A DNA stretch of 64,000 bases, from NCBI GenBank assembly GCA_001910725.1, contig MJGA01000029.1:186001-250000 (forward strand). The letters are read 5' to 3'. Positions 42,905-54,318 of the stretch are shown one piece after another. Below the pieces are notes generated by a model. It ran no database searches. It saw nothing but the letters and a program-made list of their open reading frames with translations, and was not told the DNA's origin. The position numbers and the translations under genes were made by a program. Position 1 is the first letter of the stretch. Every line of letters begins with the position of its first letter. Source of the DNA: Phanerodontia chrysosporium. Taxonomy: Eukaryota > Basidiomycota > Agaricomycetes > Polyporales > Phanerochaetaceae.

Positions 42905-44323
42905 ATGACCGCAATCACTCTCCCCGCCGACGCTCCCCAAGCCTCCCCTCCGGCAGCTGCTACAAGCGCGCACCCCACATCGGAGTCATATGCATCACGC
43001 CAGCAAGGAGAAAATCCAAGAATGAGCGGTAGAGCCTCTGACGGGGAGCTGCTGAGGAAGGCTGAAAAATACGAAGAAATCTACAATGAATTGGTCGAGT
43101 TGAGGAAGAAGGAGGCGACCACGGCAGACCGGAATCAAAAACTCGAGGCGCAGGTCGGCCGGCTCAAGACTGCACATGAGACCGCAGAGAGGCAGCGTAC
43201 GGCATTGATTCAGGAGAGGGAACATTATAAGAAAGCGAATGCAGAGGTCCATGATGAGGTTGCAAAGTTGACGAAGAGACTCCGGGAATGCGAGCACATC
43301 AGAGGCGACCTCGAAGCGACTCAGAAGCAGCTCGGGGAGCTCAGCCTCGAACTGAACCACCTCCGCATGGCATACGACGACAAGAAGGCCCTGCTGGACA
43401 CGCGTACCCTTGAGCTGCACGAGATGCGGGCCTTCGTCGACAAGAGCGACGCCGTCTCGTGCGGTGACGTGCAGCGCATGCTGGAGCACCTCAACGAACA
43501 GATCTTCCAGCTTGCGGCGCTCGTCACCGATGGCACTCCGTTCGGCGACAGTCCCCGCAACGACCGCGATGTCAGGGCAGTGTATGCGAAGGTCGAGCGG
43601 TGGCTGGGCCGGCCCACGGCAGACATGCTCTCGCGTAACCTCCACGCCGACGACCCCAGCTTGGCGCAGATCGGGCTGCAGGCTGTCGCAAGCGAGCTGG
43701 CGGCCTGGATAATCTGTGCCTGGGACGTCAACTTGGACGACCCCCTCAACTCGCTCCTCACCAACATACACGAAGCCATCTTTTTGCAAGGTAAGCACGA
43801 CGTTGCTGATGCGTCTCAGGTGGACTCACCTACGACGCTTCCAGAGCCCCAGGCTATCTCTGCCCGGTGGCGTATTCTCGCGCGTCGCTACGCAAAGGAG
43901 TTGGCGCCATCGCCCGACGTCGTCGCCGACGCAACCTCTCATCTTCTCGACTCCTTGCACTACGTGCTCCGCCTCTGCAACGCTCGAGGGATCACCGACA
44001 GGAAGGCCTGGGACGCCCGGTTCGCGGACAAGGCCCGCGACATCGTTCTCCAGTCTATGACTGTCCAGAAGGCGATCGGCGAGGATGTCGCGTCGACAGA
44101 CTTTCAGCTTGTGTGCCCAGCCGACGGCACGCGGTTCAATGCCACGGAAATGCAGGACGTCAACGAGTGCGGTCGGGGCAAGTTGAGAAATGACCACCGC
44201 GGCCGCGTCCTGTGTACGACGGCAATCGGGCTCCGGCGCTGCGAAAAGATTACATCTGAGAGCGGTGTAATTCAAGTCAATGCGGTTACTGTCGTCAAAG
44301 CGAAGGTAGTGTTGCAGACGTAA
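42905..44323 (+). CDS. Coiled-coil family protein A4, intact
   Basis: Exons 42905-43790 and 43845-44323; 454 residues. Residues 45-165 form a continuous coiled coil (KYEEIYNELVELRKKEATTA onward). Then RTLELHEMRAFVDKSD, LNEQIFQLAALVTDGTPFGD, QIGLQAVASELAAWIICAWD, and after the intron EPQAISARWRILARRYAKEL, AIGEDVASTDFQLVCPADG, MQDVNECGRG, CTTAIGLRRCEK and AVTVVKAKVVLQT. The 54-base intron (GTAAGC...CCAG) is in frame without a stop, so retention would add 18 residues. No frame breaks. Function unknown. Confidence 0.85.
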   Translation: MTAITLPADAPQASPPAAATSAHPTSESYASRQQGENPRMSGRASDGELLRKAEKYEEIYNELVELRKKEATTADRNQKLEAQVGRLKTAHETAERQRTALIQEREHYKKANAEVHDEVAKLTKRLRECEHIRGDLEATQKQLGELSLELNHLRMAYDDKKALLDTRTLELHEMRAFVDKSDAVSCGDVQRMLEHLNEQIFQLAALVTDGTPFGDSPRNDRDVRAVYAKVERWLGRPTADMLSRNLHADDPSLAQIGLQAVASELAAWIICAWDVNLDDPLNSLLTNIHEAIFLQGKHDVADASQVDSPTTLPEPQAISARWRILARRYAKELAPSPDVVADATSHLLDSLHYVLRLCNARGITDRKAWDARFADKARDIVLQSMTVQKAIGEDVASTDFQLVCPADGTRFNATEMQDVNECGRGKLRNDHRGRVLCTTAIGLRRCEKITSESGVIQVNAVTVVKAKVVLQT

Positions 44324-44928
44324 GGGCGTGAATAGCGTCTGGTGAGGCGACAGGTGAGTGCTCTCTGGTCGTGGTCGATGTATGCGCTGACACGGTGACT
44401 AACCAGCGCGACAGAGTAATATAGCTGGTACATGTATCTTGGCAGAGTGAGAACTGTAGAACAATGTTGTATTCAGTCGCTGGTTGCCTGATGTACCGTC
44501 GAACAGCTCCTTCTCTGCGTGAAGTTGCTGAGCTCGAGCAATGCCCGAGCATACGAATCTCGTCCAGCTGCGTCTCAGAGTAGATTTGTCCTACTGCATC
44601 TCAGAGCAAAACATATCTTGTGATTTGGTGCTTTGAATTGGCAGTGAGCAAGTCTCGATGGCGAAAGGATTCGGCTCGTGGTGGTCAGAGGCGAAGGATT
44701 CTCAGACATATCCCGATCAGGCAGGCGCATCGAACGCGGGCGCTCAGCAATGTGGACGACGTCTGCGAGGCACCAGCAAGCAAAAGGTCTTGTACGAAGA
44801 TAGGATATTCATAGCGGAAGTACTTAAACATAGGACATGTTGGGCATATAGCATATCTCAGCCTAGTCATCAATCAGAGGCGAACCGACGCGAACAGCAT
44901 ACACCAGAGTCCGACCCCTCGCTAGGGC
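44324..44928. other. Convergent intergenic stretch between A4 and H4
   Basis: 3' flanks; nothing else recognised. Confidence 0.5.
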
Positions 44929-47375
44929 TCAACAAGCCTGCGGGACGTCGTCATACACAATTTTCGCCTCGCCACTAGCAACCCAGAGCATAAGTATAGT
45001 GAATTTTAGACATTAAAACTGTATACATACCGCTGCTCAATTCCCTATGACGAATAATCAATCCCCAGTTAGGTCAGGCCGGGCACAGCAGTGATAGGAA
45101 TAGAACTCACGTTCTCGAGCCATACGATCTGTGCCTTCATCTCGGTGAGGCCACACGATAGAAGGATGTCGAACTCCTGTTTGTAGTAATAACCATTAGT
45201 CCCGAGCTGCTTCTGCTTCGTCACGCGTGAGGTGTCAGCGTATATGGTGCAGAGCGTCGTGAAGGATTCTACACGCCGCACGCGTCAGCTCGTCGGGCCA
45301 CAGGAAGTCGTAATGTGTTCGCATCACCTGGCTCAGTGTCCCTCCAGCGGGGGTTTTTGTGCGCACCGCGGTAGCAGGCCACTTCGGAGAAGATGCGGTC
45401 GAGTGTCTGCGGCTGAGTTGCCTCGATGATGAACGGTCGGCGCAGCTCCTCGTTCTCCTCCACACGCGTACCCTGGCAGGAGAGGTGTCAGCGCACGTGC
45501 AGTACTGAATACGTGGACGGAGGACATACCTTCTCCAGTATGACCGAGAAGCCATCCGGGATGACATGTTTGCCTGACGGACGCGTTACGATGCGGTGGG
45601 TACGAAGGGTGTGCTCTGGGTCGGCGGATTGTAGTAGACTGAGCAGGGCGAGCCGTACGTGAGCCGCGAGACTCGGGCGGTGACGGAGTGCTTGAGGAAG
45701 TATGCGACGGCACCCTCCGCGACAGCCTTGTTACTGCGGACTTGGAATCAGCGCACGAAAAGCAGAGGAGATTGCCACTTGACGCACGTATGATTGTCCG
45801 GGCGGGACAAGTCCATCCCGATAGACGTGAGGACGGTCTTGAGCTTTGCGTACAACCAGGGACTCGCCGCGAAGCCACCGACGAGGAACGCAAGCTAGCA
45901 TGGAGCAACGCTCAGAAATTAGAGACAATGCGTCGACATGATGCGCTACTAACTTGGACCGGCTCGGACGCACGCTTCCGCTGATCGCGCACACAGGCAG
46001 CAATGGCGTCGATCGACGGCTGGAAGAAGCTCGCGAGGTCCGCGCTGCAAGGGACGATCAGCAAACAGCGGTGCGGAACTTGGCATTGCGGCTACGCACC
46101 CTTCGAGCGCGAGCTGGCCGCTCCTGATCCCGACGTCCGGGTCGCGGTCGCGCATGGACCCAAACTTGATGAAAGACCTGTCGGCGGGGTCCTTGAACGT
46201 CGGTTTTGCGGACTTCTCGAAGTTGTCCATCATTGTGGTGAGGTCTTCGTCGTTTCCATATTTTGAGTTGCGCAACTTTGCTATAGAGGTGTCAGTCTGG
46301 CAGTTCACATAACGCATTGATATCAATAAATTTACCTTGCAGGAACTTACGCGCAAGCATGTTTACTCGCGTTGATCCATGTAGAATACCTGTAGCAGCG
46401 GTTAACGGGTATGAGAGAAAGAGCTGTCGGTGGGATCTTACAGTCAGGAGGAGCGATCTCCTCTGCGGAAAGCGGGTCCACCTTCGTAAGCTTGTAGGTA
46501 CTGATGTCGACAGTCCCTCCCCCGGCGTCGATAACCATGATTTTCGCGTCGTCCTATACATTGTCAGAAGAAATAAAAACAGTGACAAAGTATATGCGCA
46601 CCCGGACAGCAGTTGAAGCGAGCCCATTGTCGAGACAATACAGGAGACTTGCCTCTCCTTCGGTCACGAAATGAACCCTCTCATGTCCTGCAGGTGTATC
46701 CGGAACGAGTTTGGCGTAAACAGCAGCCTGCCGCATCTTGCCTTGTTGAGACCCTTCCCAGCCGTTCGGATGGCTGAGGATGATCTCGATCCGGTCCTGG
46801 ACGGATGACCAGAGGCTCGCGCCATTCGGATGGGTTTCAATGATGTACCGCTTCGCGCAATTGAAGAGATACATCAAGAAATCCCCGAACACCTGGATGA
46901 CGGTCTTGCCAGGAGGGAGAGGGGGCAGGTCGGTGCCACGGAGACCGCCCGACTCGAGCGCGCCGGGGCGCAAGTGCAATTTAAACCTTGAGGCAAGGGA
47001 TGTTATTGCCTGAAATTCGAGAAGACTTGAGCACTCACCATTCGACGAAGATGAGATCCTCGTCCTCGGCGATGAGGGTCATGCCAGGATCGCGCGCTTC
47101 AGCTCCCGCAGCTCGGACCTCACCCTCTTGAGTATAGTATAGGACGGTTGGGATCTTAAAATCCCCATTCTCCTGGCCAGGAAAACTATCATGGAGTTCG
47201 CATGAGTTGAATACACCAGGAACTCAGCAGGCTGGACCAACCGTGTTACGCCTTGGATCTTCGGAACCTCGCCGGGGTCGAGAACAGCGTATCCGACGCC
47301 GCTGAAGGTTGTCCCCACATCGAAAGCCAGGACAAGCTTGCGAAGGGGGCCGTTGAACACTTTGGAGGATGTCAT
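44929..47375 (-). CDS. Hsp70-like ATPase H4 (HSPA12-like), one apparent frame slip
   Basis: Same exon plan as H3. Start MTSSKVFNGPLRKLVLAFDV; phosphate-2 VIDAGGGTVD; adenosine site FLVGGFAASPWL; tail GIEQR then GEAKIVYDDVPQAC with TGA at 44929-44931. One base appears lost near 45624-45629: CSVYYNP upstream, and DPEHTLRTHRIVTRPSGK in the other frame downstream, matching the PxDPEH region of H2 and H3. Otherwise splice sites and frames are sound. Divergent partner of A5, 669 bases between ATGs; an nGAAnnTTCn palindrome lies in that interval. Confidence 0.78.
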
Positions 47376-47580
47376 GGCGTAAGATTGTGAGGAAACTCGT
47401 TAGGCTGGTGCACGACAGACGTGCGCCGGCACCCTTTAAACGACGAGATCTCGAGGGGGCTTCTGCCTTCGTGTAGCCCACGCACTAGCTAGTGTTCTTG
47501 ATGGGATAGCTTGACCTTCCTGTCAGATTACCTAAACCCCACAACGACCTCCCGAGGTCAATACAAGCTTGCATGCGAGC

Positions 47581-47590
47581 AGAACGTTCA
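47581..47590. promoter_or_regulatory. Possible minimal heat-shock element between H4 and A5
   Basis: AGAACGTTCA fits two inverted nGAAn units. Functional elements usually have three units and a third is not seen, so this could be chance. Confidence 0.2.
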
Positions 47591-48044
47591 GCGTCATACA
47601 CCAAGCTGACATGGAGTACTGGGTCGCCCGAGACCGTGTCAGCCAAGTTCCTGAGAACTGTGTACGATGAGTCTTGAACCCGTTGTAGGCTTGTAGAACA
47701 TATGCGGGGGCGGCCTGCGGCGCTTGTAGCTGTGACGCTCTCTCGAGCCATCAGCATGCGCAGCCGCGTGGCGCGTTAGGTAACGGAAAAGCCTGGTGAA
47801 CGCAGGCAGATGCGATGTGGTGTCTCCACGCAGACAGACGGCCGAGAAAGGGTGCGGATCGCCTGTAGAAATATCAATAATCTGAAGGCTGGATCAGAAC
47901 ATGCTGCGCGATGACTTCTATACGACAAACCTTGGCTGCGTGCTGGGAAGCGCCGCACCGAGGGTCGTCTTGGGGAGGAGGGCGGAGACCTTTCGCCCCT
48001 TATCCTCCTCCTCGAGCCTTCCTACCCCCTAGTCAGCCGCACCC

Positions 48045-49530
48045 ATGGCATTCCTGCTGCAAAAGCTGTATGCGTACATCGTGGCCATAATATTTACGTT
48101 CCGTTGGACCGGCAGACGGCGCAAAGGCGATACATCCAGCAGTTCTTCGGAATCCCCGCTCACGATTCGCGACTTGCAGGCAGACTCGAAGATGCTCACG
48201 CCCAGATCGACCAGCTGAAACGCGCGGACTCGGCTAAAGAGAAGAGAATCAAAGAGCTCGAGCACGCAGAGGCAAAGAGAACCTACGGGAGAAGGAAAGG
48301 GCACAAGAGTTGGTTTCCCTGAAAGCGTCCTACAGCGACCTTCAAAAGAAATGCGACGCAGCGGAGCGGAGATGTCGTGAGCAGGAAAGGGCGTTGGATG
48401 CAGAGAGGGCGCATAAGATGCGGGAGAGGGAAACGTTGACGAGGGAACATCAGGCGACAAAGGACGCACTGGCGGCTCTGCAGAAGGAGAAGGAGGAGGC
48501 CGCTCGGGAGCTCGCGCACCTCCACAAACGGCATGAAGCCACAACGTCCCTCCTTACAGTTCGCTCAGCAGAGCTACGCGACGCGCAGGCCTATATGGCA
48601 AAGCCCGACACCATCTCGCACGCCGACGTACAGCGCAGCATCGAGAGCATCAGCTCCGAGATCTTCCAACTCGCGGCCCTAGTCACCGACAGGACGGTGT
48701 TCGCAGAGCCGCGGCAGACCAAAAGCATCGCGAAGGCGTACAAAAACGCGGAGCAATGGGTCGGTCGGGAGGTAGCCCACCAGCTGGCATCTTCAACGCA
48801 CAACGAGGATCCGATATGGGTTCAGATGGCCTTGCAGGCAGCTATCTCGTACACTGTCAGCCAGGTGATCGCGTGTTGGGACGTACGGCTACATGCAGAG
48901 CAGAACGAGTTGTTGAGTGATATACATATGAAGCTTTTCCGCACGGTGAGTGCGAAATCTCAGCTCGGCTGACGCTCACGGTACTCACCTGGATACACGC
49001 AGAACCTCAGGCAGTGTCTTCGCGTTGGCGCACGCTGACCAGGCAGTATGTGAGACATCAAGGAGAGGAGGAAAGCGTTCAAATGGTCTCAGGAATTCTC
49101 TTGGGTGTGTTCCTGGACGTCCTGCTCGTTTCGGGTATGCAGAGGAGGAATCGTCCACAGACTGGCCAGGATCCGGAGAAGGTGGAGGCCCTGCTCGCGA
49201 GCGCCATGGCAGCCCAGAAGACGATTGGCGAAGAGATAGCGTCCTGCGAGTTCCGTGTCATCTGTCCCTTGCCCGACGCTCCGTTCTCCTCGAAGACTAT
49301 GCGAGACGTCGACGACTGCGGGCGGCGCGGAACCAAGCCGCAGCTGAGGGGACGCCAATCGTGTGTTGCACCGACCTCGGACTGGAGAAACTGGAGAAGG
49401 CGAAGGAGGAGGAAGGGGTCAAGCGCGTCGTCGTGTTCAAGGCGAACGTCGTACTGCTGCGCCCGCGGAAGATGAGGACCATGATGACGTCTCGGATGAC
49501 ATGCAGGTCGAATCTGAGCCTTCGCTGTAA
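48045..49530 (+). CDS. Coiled-coil family protein A5 with hydrophobic N-terminus
   Basis: Starts MAFLLQKLYAYIVAIIFTFR, a hydrophobic segment that could anchor it to a membrane, then RRRKGD as in A3. Coiled coil spans roughly 48180-48540, intron is near 48946-49002, and the C-terminal domain shows AVSSRWRTLTRQYVRHQ, TIGEEIASCEFRVICPLPDA, MRDVDDCGRRG, CCTDLGLEKLEK and VVVFKANVVLL, then an acidic tail (AEDEDHDDVSDDMQVESEPS) ending at TAA 49528-49530. One-base slips are inferred near 48170-48200, 48270-48280, 48935-48945, 49350-49358 and 49452-49458. Each restores family or plausible sequence, but the number lowers confidence in an intact gene. Divergent from H4. Confidence 0.65.
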
Positions 49531-49895
49531 AGTAACGTGCCTGGGATTGATACCTGCATTGCGATAGAAGTGTATGTTGTCGCCGCAAACGGCTGCACAC
49601 CTGCACCACGATTGAACGAGTCAAGTTCGAGCTGGGTCAGATGTGTGGGCCGCGAGTCAAGTGATTGGCTCAGGCTGCTCGTCTGCGTGTGACGGAGATC
49701 ACGTGCTTCTTTAGGGCCAGCCGGTTCGCGAACGCGAGGGTTGATGGGCGCCTAATGGGAAGATCGGGCACAGGCGTCGGGCGCGGCACCAAAGAATAAA
49801 CCCAGCAAACGACGACAACGACGACGCCCTCGACGACGGCAAATAGAGCAACGATAACTTCAGAGGCCTAGACTACGACTTCAACGACCCTGACG

Positions 49896-52800
49896 ATGGC
49901 TCGTGACCCAAAGGTGAGGCAATCAACATTGCTCGACATGTTCAGCAAATCCACGGCGTCGTCGACTCGGGGCTCCTCTCCACCGGCTTCAACGCTGCCG
50001 TCTTCTCCTGCAGCGTCAACAGTACCTCCAGATACAAGTGCAGCTGTTAGTCCTGCTTCATCTCCAGGTCCAGAAGTGAAGATGGAGGGAGAGGAGGTGC
50101 CGGCAGAACAGGATGAGGAAGACCTCGCGGTACGTGGCCCGATCATGCAGTTATAAGCATCTCTTGACTGGTCTAGTTAGGAAGATGACAAGGAGAAGTG
50201 GGAGAAGCTTGGTCCATTCCTTGAGAAGGTTCAGCTGTATGCGAAGATTCTTAAGCAGCAAATGGACGCCGCAAAGGCGAGTTACAAGCCCGTTCAAGCG
50301 GTTGCCAAACCACCATCTCGCGCAGCACCCACTCAGCACACGCGAAAGGGGAAGCATAAACGAGCGACGGAAGAGCATGCAACTGCACCACCAGCTAAAC
50401 GTGCCAAGGTCGACGAAACAGACCACTCTGATGACCAACAGTCCGCGCAACAGCCCACTGAGGATGAGGCAGAGGAAGTGCCTGCCTTTAAGCAGCCGGC
50501 CCTCCTCACTGGTGGGACTCTCAAGGACTTCCAGTTGGAGGGCGTGGCGTGGATGGTAGGTTTGTACCACCAGGGTATTTCTGGGATTCTCGGTGCGTAG
50601 ATTTCCACTCGTAAATACAAGGGACTCACTGCACATTACCCGTAGCGGACGAGATGGGCCTCGGAAAGGTGAGTCAGAGCGCATACATCCGTCATATGCT
50701 CCGTCGTTGTGCTTACAACATTGCAGACTATGCAAACGATCGCGTTCCAAGCGTACCTCCGCGAGCGCTCTCCTGCACCGTTCATGGTCGTCTGTCCCTT
50801 GAGCGTGCTTAATAACTGGAAGGAAGAATTTAATAGATTTGCTCCTGAAGTACGCATTGCCCTTCGAACGAGCGATACACAATTAACGCTATTCGTAGAT
50901 TCCCGTATGCGTCTATCACGGCACACCAGAACATCGTGAGGAGCTGCGCAAGACAGTAATGATCGTCCCGGAGCAGGACCGCGGGAAGTATTGGTTTGGC
51001 CCTCCAATTATTGGGCCTCGTCTGAGGCAACAGAGGCACCTTCACCGAAGGCACGCGGCCGACCGAAGAAGGCCCCTGTAAAGCGCAAGGCTCCAGCTGC
51101 CAGAGGTCGGAAGCCCGCCCGGCGATCAACTCGCGCGAAGAAGGCTGATGCAGAATCTGAGCCGGATATTCCGCCAGAGGAAGACGAGGAGGCGGACAGC
51201 AAGCCGAAGATGCGCACGACGTTCCCTGTCGTGCTTACTACCTACGAGATCGTCATGAAGGACCAGGCATACCTCGAGATGTACAAGTGGGGATTCATCG
51301 TCGTAGACGAGGGGCATCGTCTCAAGAACATGGACAGCAAGCTCATGCGCGTGCTCAAACAGATACCGGCGACAGGCCGCATGGTCTTGACCGGCACCCC
51401 GTTACAGGTGTGTCCAACTCAGCTTCGTTCGGGCATGAGAAAAGCTTACCTTTCATCCAGAATAATCTCGCTGAGCTCTGGTCTCTCCTTAACTTTGTCT
51501 TGCCTGAGATATTCACGGACCTCGAGACATTCCAAGAATGGTTCAGCATGCCGGAGACAGCCAACTACACATCGTCTTCTCCAAGGATAGCTCGGCTCAT
51601 CAGTACTCTTCACGCAGTGTTGCGGCCGTTCCTGCTACGACGTCTAAAAACGGACGTAATCAAGCTGCCACCGAAGAAGGAGTATGTACTATTCGCACCT
51701 CTTAGTGTGCAGCAACGCGAGGTGTACGACGCGGTCGTCAATGGGCACTTGCGTGCGCTGCTCATGAAAGAAGGCAAGCTCCCGGAGAAGTCGCCCGAGG
51801 GCCAGGAAGAGCAGGCAGAGGATGGATCACGCAAGAGTACGCGGCGACGAGGCACGCGTAGGACGTATCTGGACGACGGCAATGACAAAGATTACTTCCG
51901 TCGGCTCGAGAGCGGTGAGCTCGATGCTGATCGGGCACGGCGGGACAATGCCAAGACGGCACAGGAGCTCGGGCGAGAGTGGCAGTTGAAGGCAAAACGT
52001 CAGTCCCGGCTTTGTTGACTTGATATATGCGCTCATGACAGTTTGCAGTGAAGAAGGTTAACAACATGCGGCTGCAGAACACCATCATGCAATTGCGCAA
52101 AGTGTGCTCGCACCCGTTTCTCTTCGACTGGCCCGAGGACCCGGACACGAAGCAGCCTGTGCTCAACGATGATCTCGTGCGGGCGAGCGGGAAGATGTTG
52201 CTGCTCGACCAGCTGCTCACGGAGCTTTTCGCGCAAGGACACAAGGTGCTGCTGTTTAGCCAGTTCACGACGATGCTCGACATCATCGAAGACTGGGCAC
52301 GCGAGCTCAAGGGGTGGGACCTCTGCCGCATCGACGGCAGCACGAGCATGGAGGAGCGCCGGGAGGAGGTGCAACGTTTCCAGAATGGCGGTGACGGCCC
52401 CGATGCGCCGAAGCTCTTCATCCTCAGCACGCGTGCTGGTGGACTCGGGCTGAACCTTACCGCTGCAGACACTGTCATATTTTACGACCAGGACTGGGTA
52501 TGTTGGTGCTTCTATGGCTCTTCAGATGGAGCTAACACGCCATGCAGAATCCGCAGATGGACCTGCAGGCACAAGACCGCGCGCACCGCATCGGGCAGAC
52601 AAAGCCAGTGCTCATCTTCCGGCTCGTGACGGCGCACACGATCGAGAACCGCATCATGCAGCGCGCGACGGAGAAGCGCAAGCTCGAGGCGCTCGTGATC
52701 GCGAAGGGCCAGTTCCGCACGCCGCAGGCGGCCGCGGACGCGCTGCGCGGCGACGGCGGCGTGCGCGCCAAGGGCGAGAGCATGGCCGAGCTCGCGGCGG

Positions 52801-53053
52801 CGCTCCTGCGCATCGAGGGCGAGCAGATCCGCGTCGCGCCATCCGCCGGCGGCGCCGTCATCGCGCGCCGCGACCTCGACGCGCTGCTCGACCGCAGCCC
52901 CGCCGTCTTTGCGGAGCGCAGCAAGGGATGGACGAGCGACGCGGTCGCGAAGCCCGGCGAGGAGACCGAGACCGCGTTCGCGGTGTACGAGGCGCCGTCG
53001 ACGAGGGCGGGGACGCGCTCGCGGGGATGATGGGCGAGGAGATCGAGACTTAG
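49896..53053 (+). CDS. SNF2-family chromatin remodeller, LSH/DDM1/Irc5 type
   Basis: Multi-exon. The helicase core is complete: [12 protein letters not shown] (Q/I region), ADEMGLGKT (Walker A), [17 protein letters not shown] (DEGH box), [79 protein letters not shown] and QDRAHRIGQ. The NNL-LNFLLP form and the DEGHR box place it with LSH/HELLS, DDM1 and yeast Irc5 (nuclear, ATP-driven nucleosome remodelling linked to DNA methylation or cohesin loading). Between motifs Ia and II sits a basic insert with AT-hook cores (RGRPKK, RGRKPA). The N-terminus RQSTLLDMF resembles a PCNA-binding box. One-base slips near 50978-50985 and 52994-52997; the second restores the acidic C-terminus ending at TAG 53051-53053. 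Confidence 0.85.
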
Positions 53054-54318
53054 CGTGTGGTTGTGGATTTGGATAGGATACCCCCATCATAAGCTGAGTT
53101 GTCCGCTAAGCCACACTATTCTACATCTAGAGGCTGTACATATATTTTCAGGGCTCAATATTGAGCTTGTTTCAGTACCCACCTCGACCACGAGGACGAC
53201 CTTCACTTTGTCAGTAAGCGTACGGCCTGCGCCTCCCCATTGGCCCTTCTCCGCCACCGAAGAACTCGAGGGCAGTCTAGAGAGCCGCCGCCCTGACCAC
53301 ATGCCTATGCTCCTCCTCGAATTCTCCATGATCACATCCACACGCATGGCTTCGGACGAATAGCGAATGCAGAGACGGTTGTTCAGGAGGTGTCTGACTT
53401 TTCGTTCGACACACCTGCTAATTAGTCTCCAGGAGTCTCCGTCACCACCTGCTCAGCAATAGATCGCAGTATGGCAGTTGCAGCGCCATGGTCATTCGAA
53501 GCGGGCCAGCTCGAAAGCCGAGAATGTTAATGCACAAGACAAACTCTCGGGGTAACGGACTTGAAATGATACCGTTGCAGCGCCAAACGACAGTCCATAG
53601 GGACTTTGTCAGAGATATCATCCAAGACGCCTCGATCAAGGAACGGTATGTATCAGGCACACGCGGGCGCGGAAGACGAGCGTTGACCTTTCAGGATGGA
53701 CTAGTTGACACCCGACTCGGCTGGCGGGCGATGTTGTCACCGCTCTCGGTCTGCTCGTCTGGATCGCAAGCGTTGCTTTCTTTCGGCTCTGAAGACTACG
53801 GGCAGCGTCTAGTAGGAATACCGGTAGATTCCGCAGCGCAGTCCAAGTGAGTCCGCGAGTAGAATTCTTCTTCTCACCACTGACGCTGGAAAATGGTCAC
53901 TGAACCACGTTGTGGAAGTCAACCTAGGGTCGTCTGCGCCGTCTGCAAGACAAAGGTCCAAGAGATCTGGATCAGTTTATGAACGATCGAGACGCCATGG
54001 AACTTCAGTTTCCAACTCGCCTTAGACTAGTTCGAATTCTGCGCCGCCCTGCCCCACACCTTGTTCTTGAACCCCGGTTTCTCGCGTCTCATGCTCCGAA
54101 GCCCCGACGATCCGTCAAAAGCTGGCCAGCAGCGTTCTTGTGATTGCCTGAATTCATCAACGTGGAATTTCGAAAGTCGTGAGCCCGATCAATTTGTCGC
54201 CTTTATTCTCATCAAGGCGTTTCGTTGCAGCGACTCAGGCAGAACGAGACGCGACTGCATATATAAGATGCGCAGGTCAACTCTGGGACTACCAGTGAGT
54301 CCTTGTAAATTGCCAGCG
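53054..54318. other. Gene-free stretch
   Basis: 1.26 kb after the remodeller. A few frames of 70-120 codons on both strands lack domains or family similarity; nothing supported. Confidence 0.45.

Noticed and set aside
52514..52989. Alternative frame over the last SNF2 exon
   Set aside because: Arg/Ala-rich shadow of the helicase C-terminal exon; only its final segment is used, after the slip at 52994-52997.
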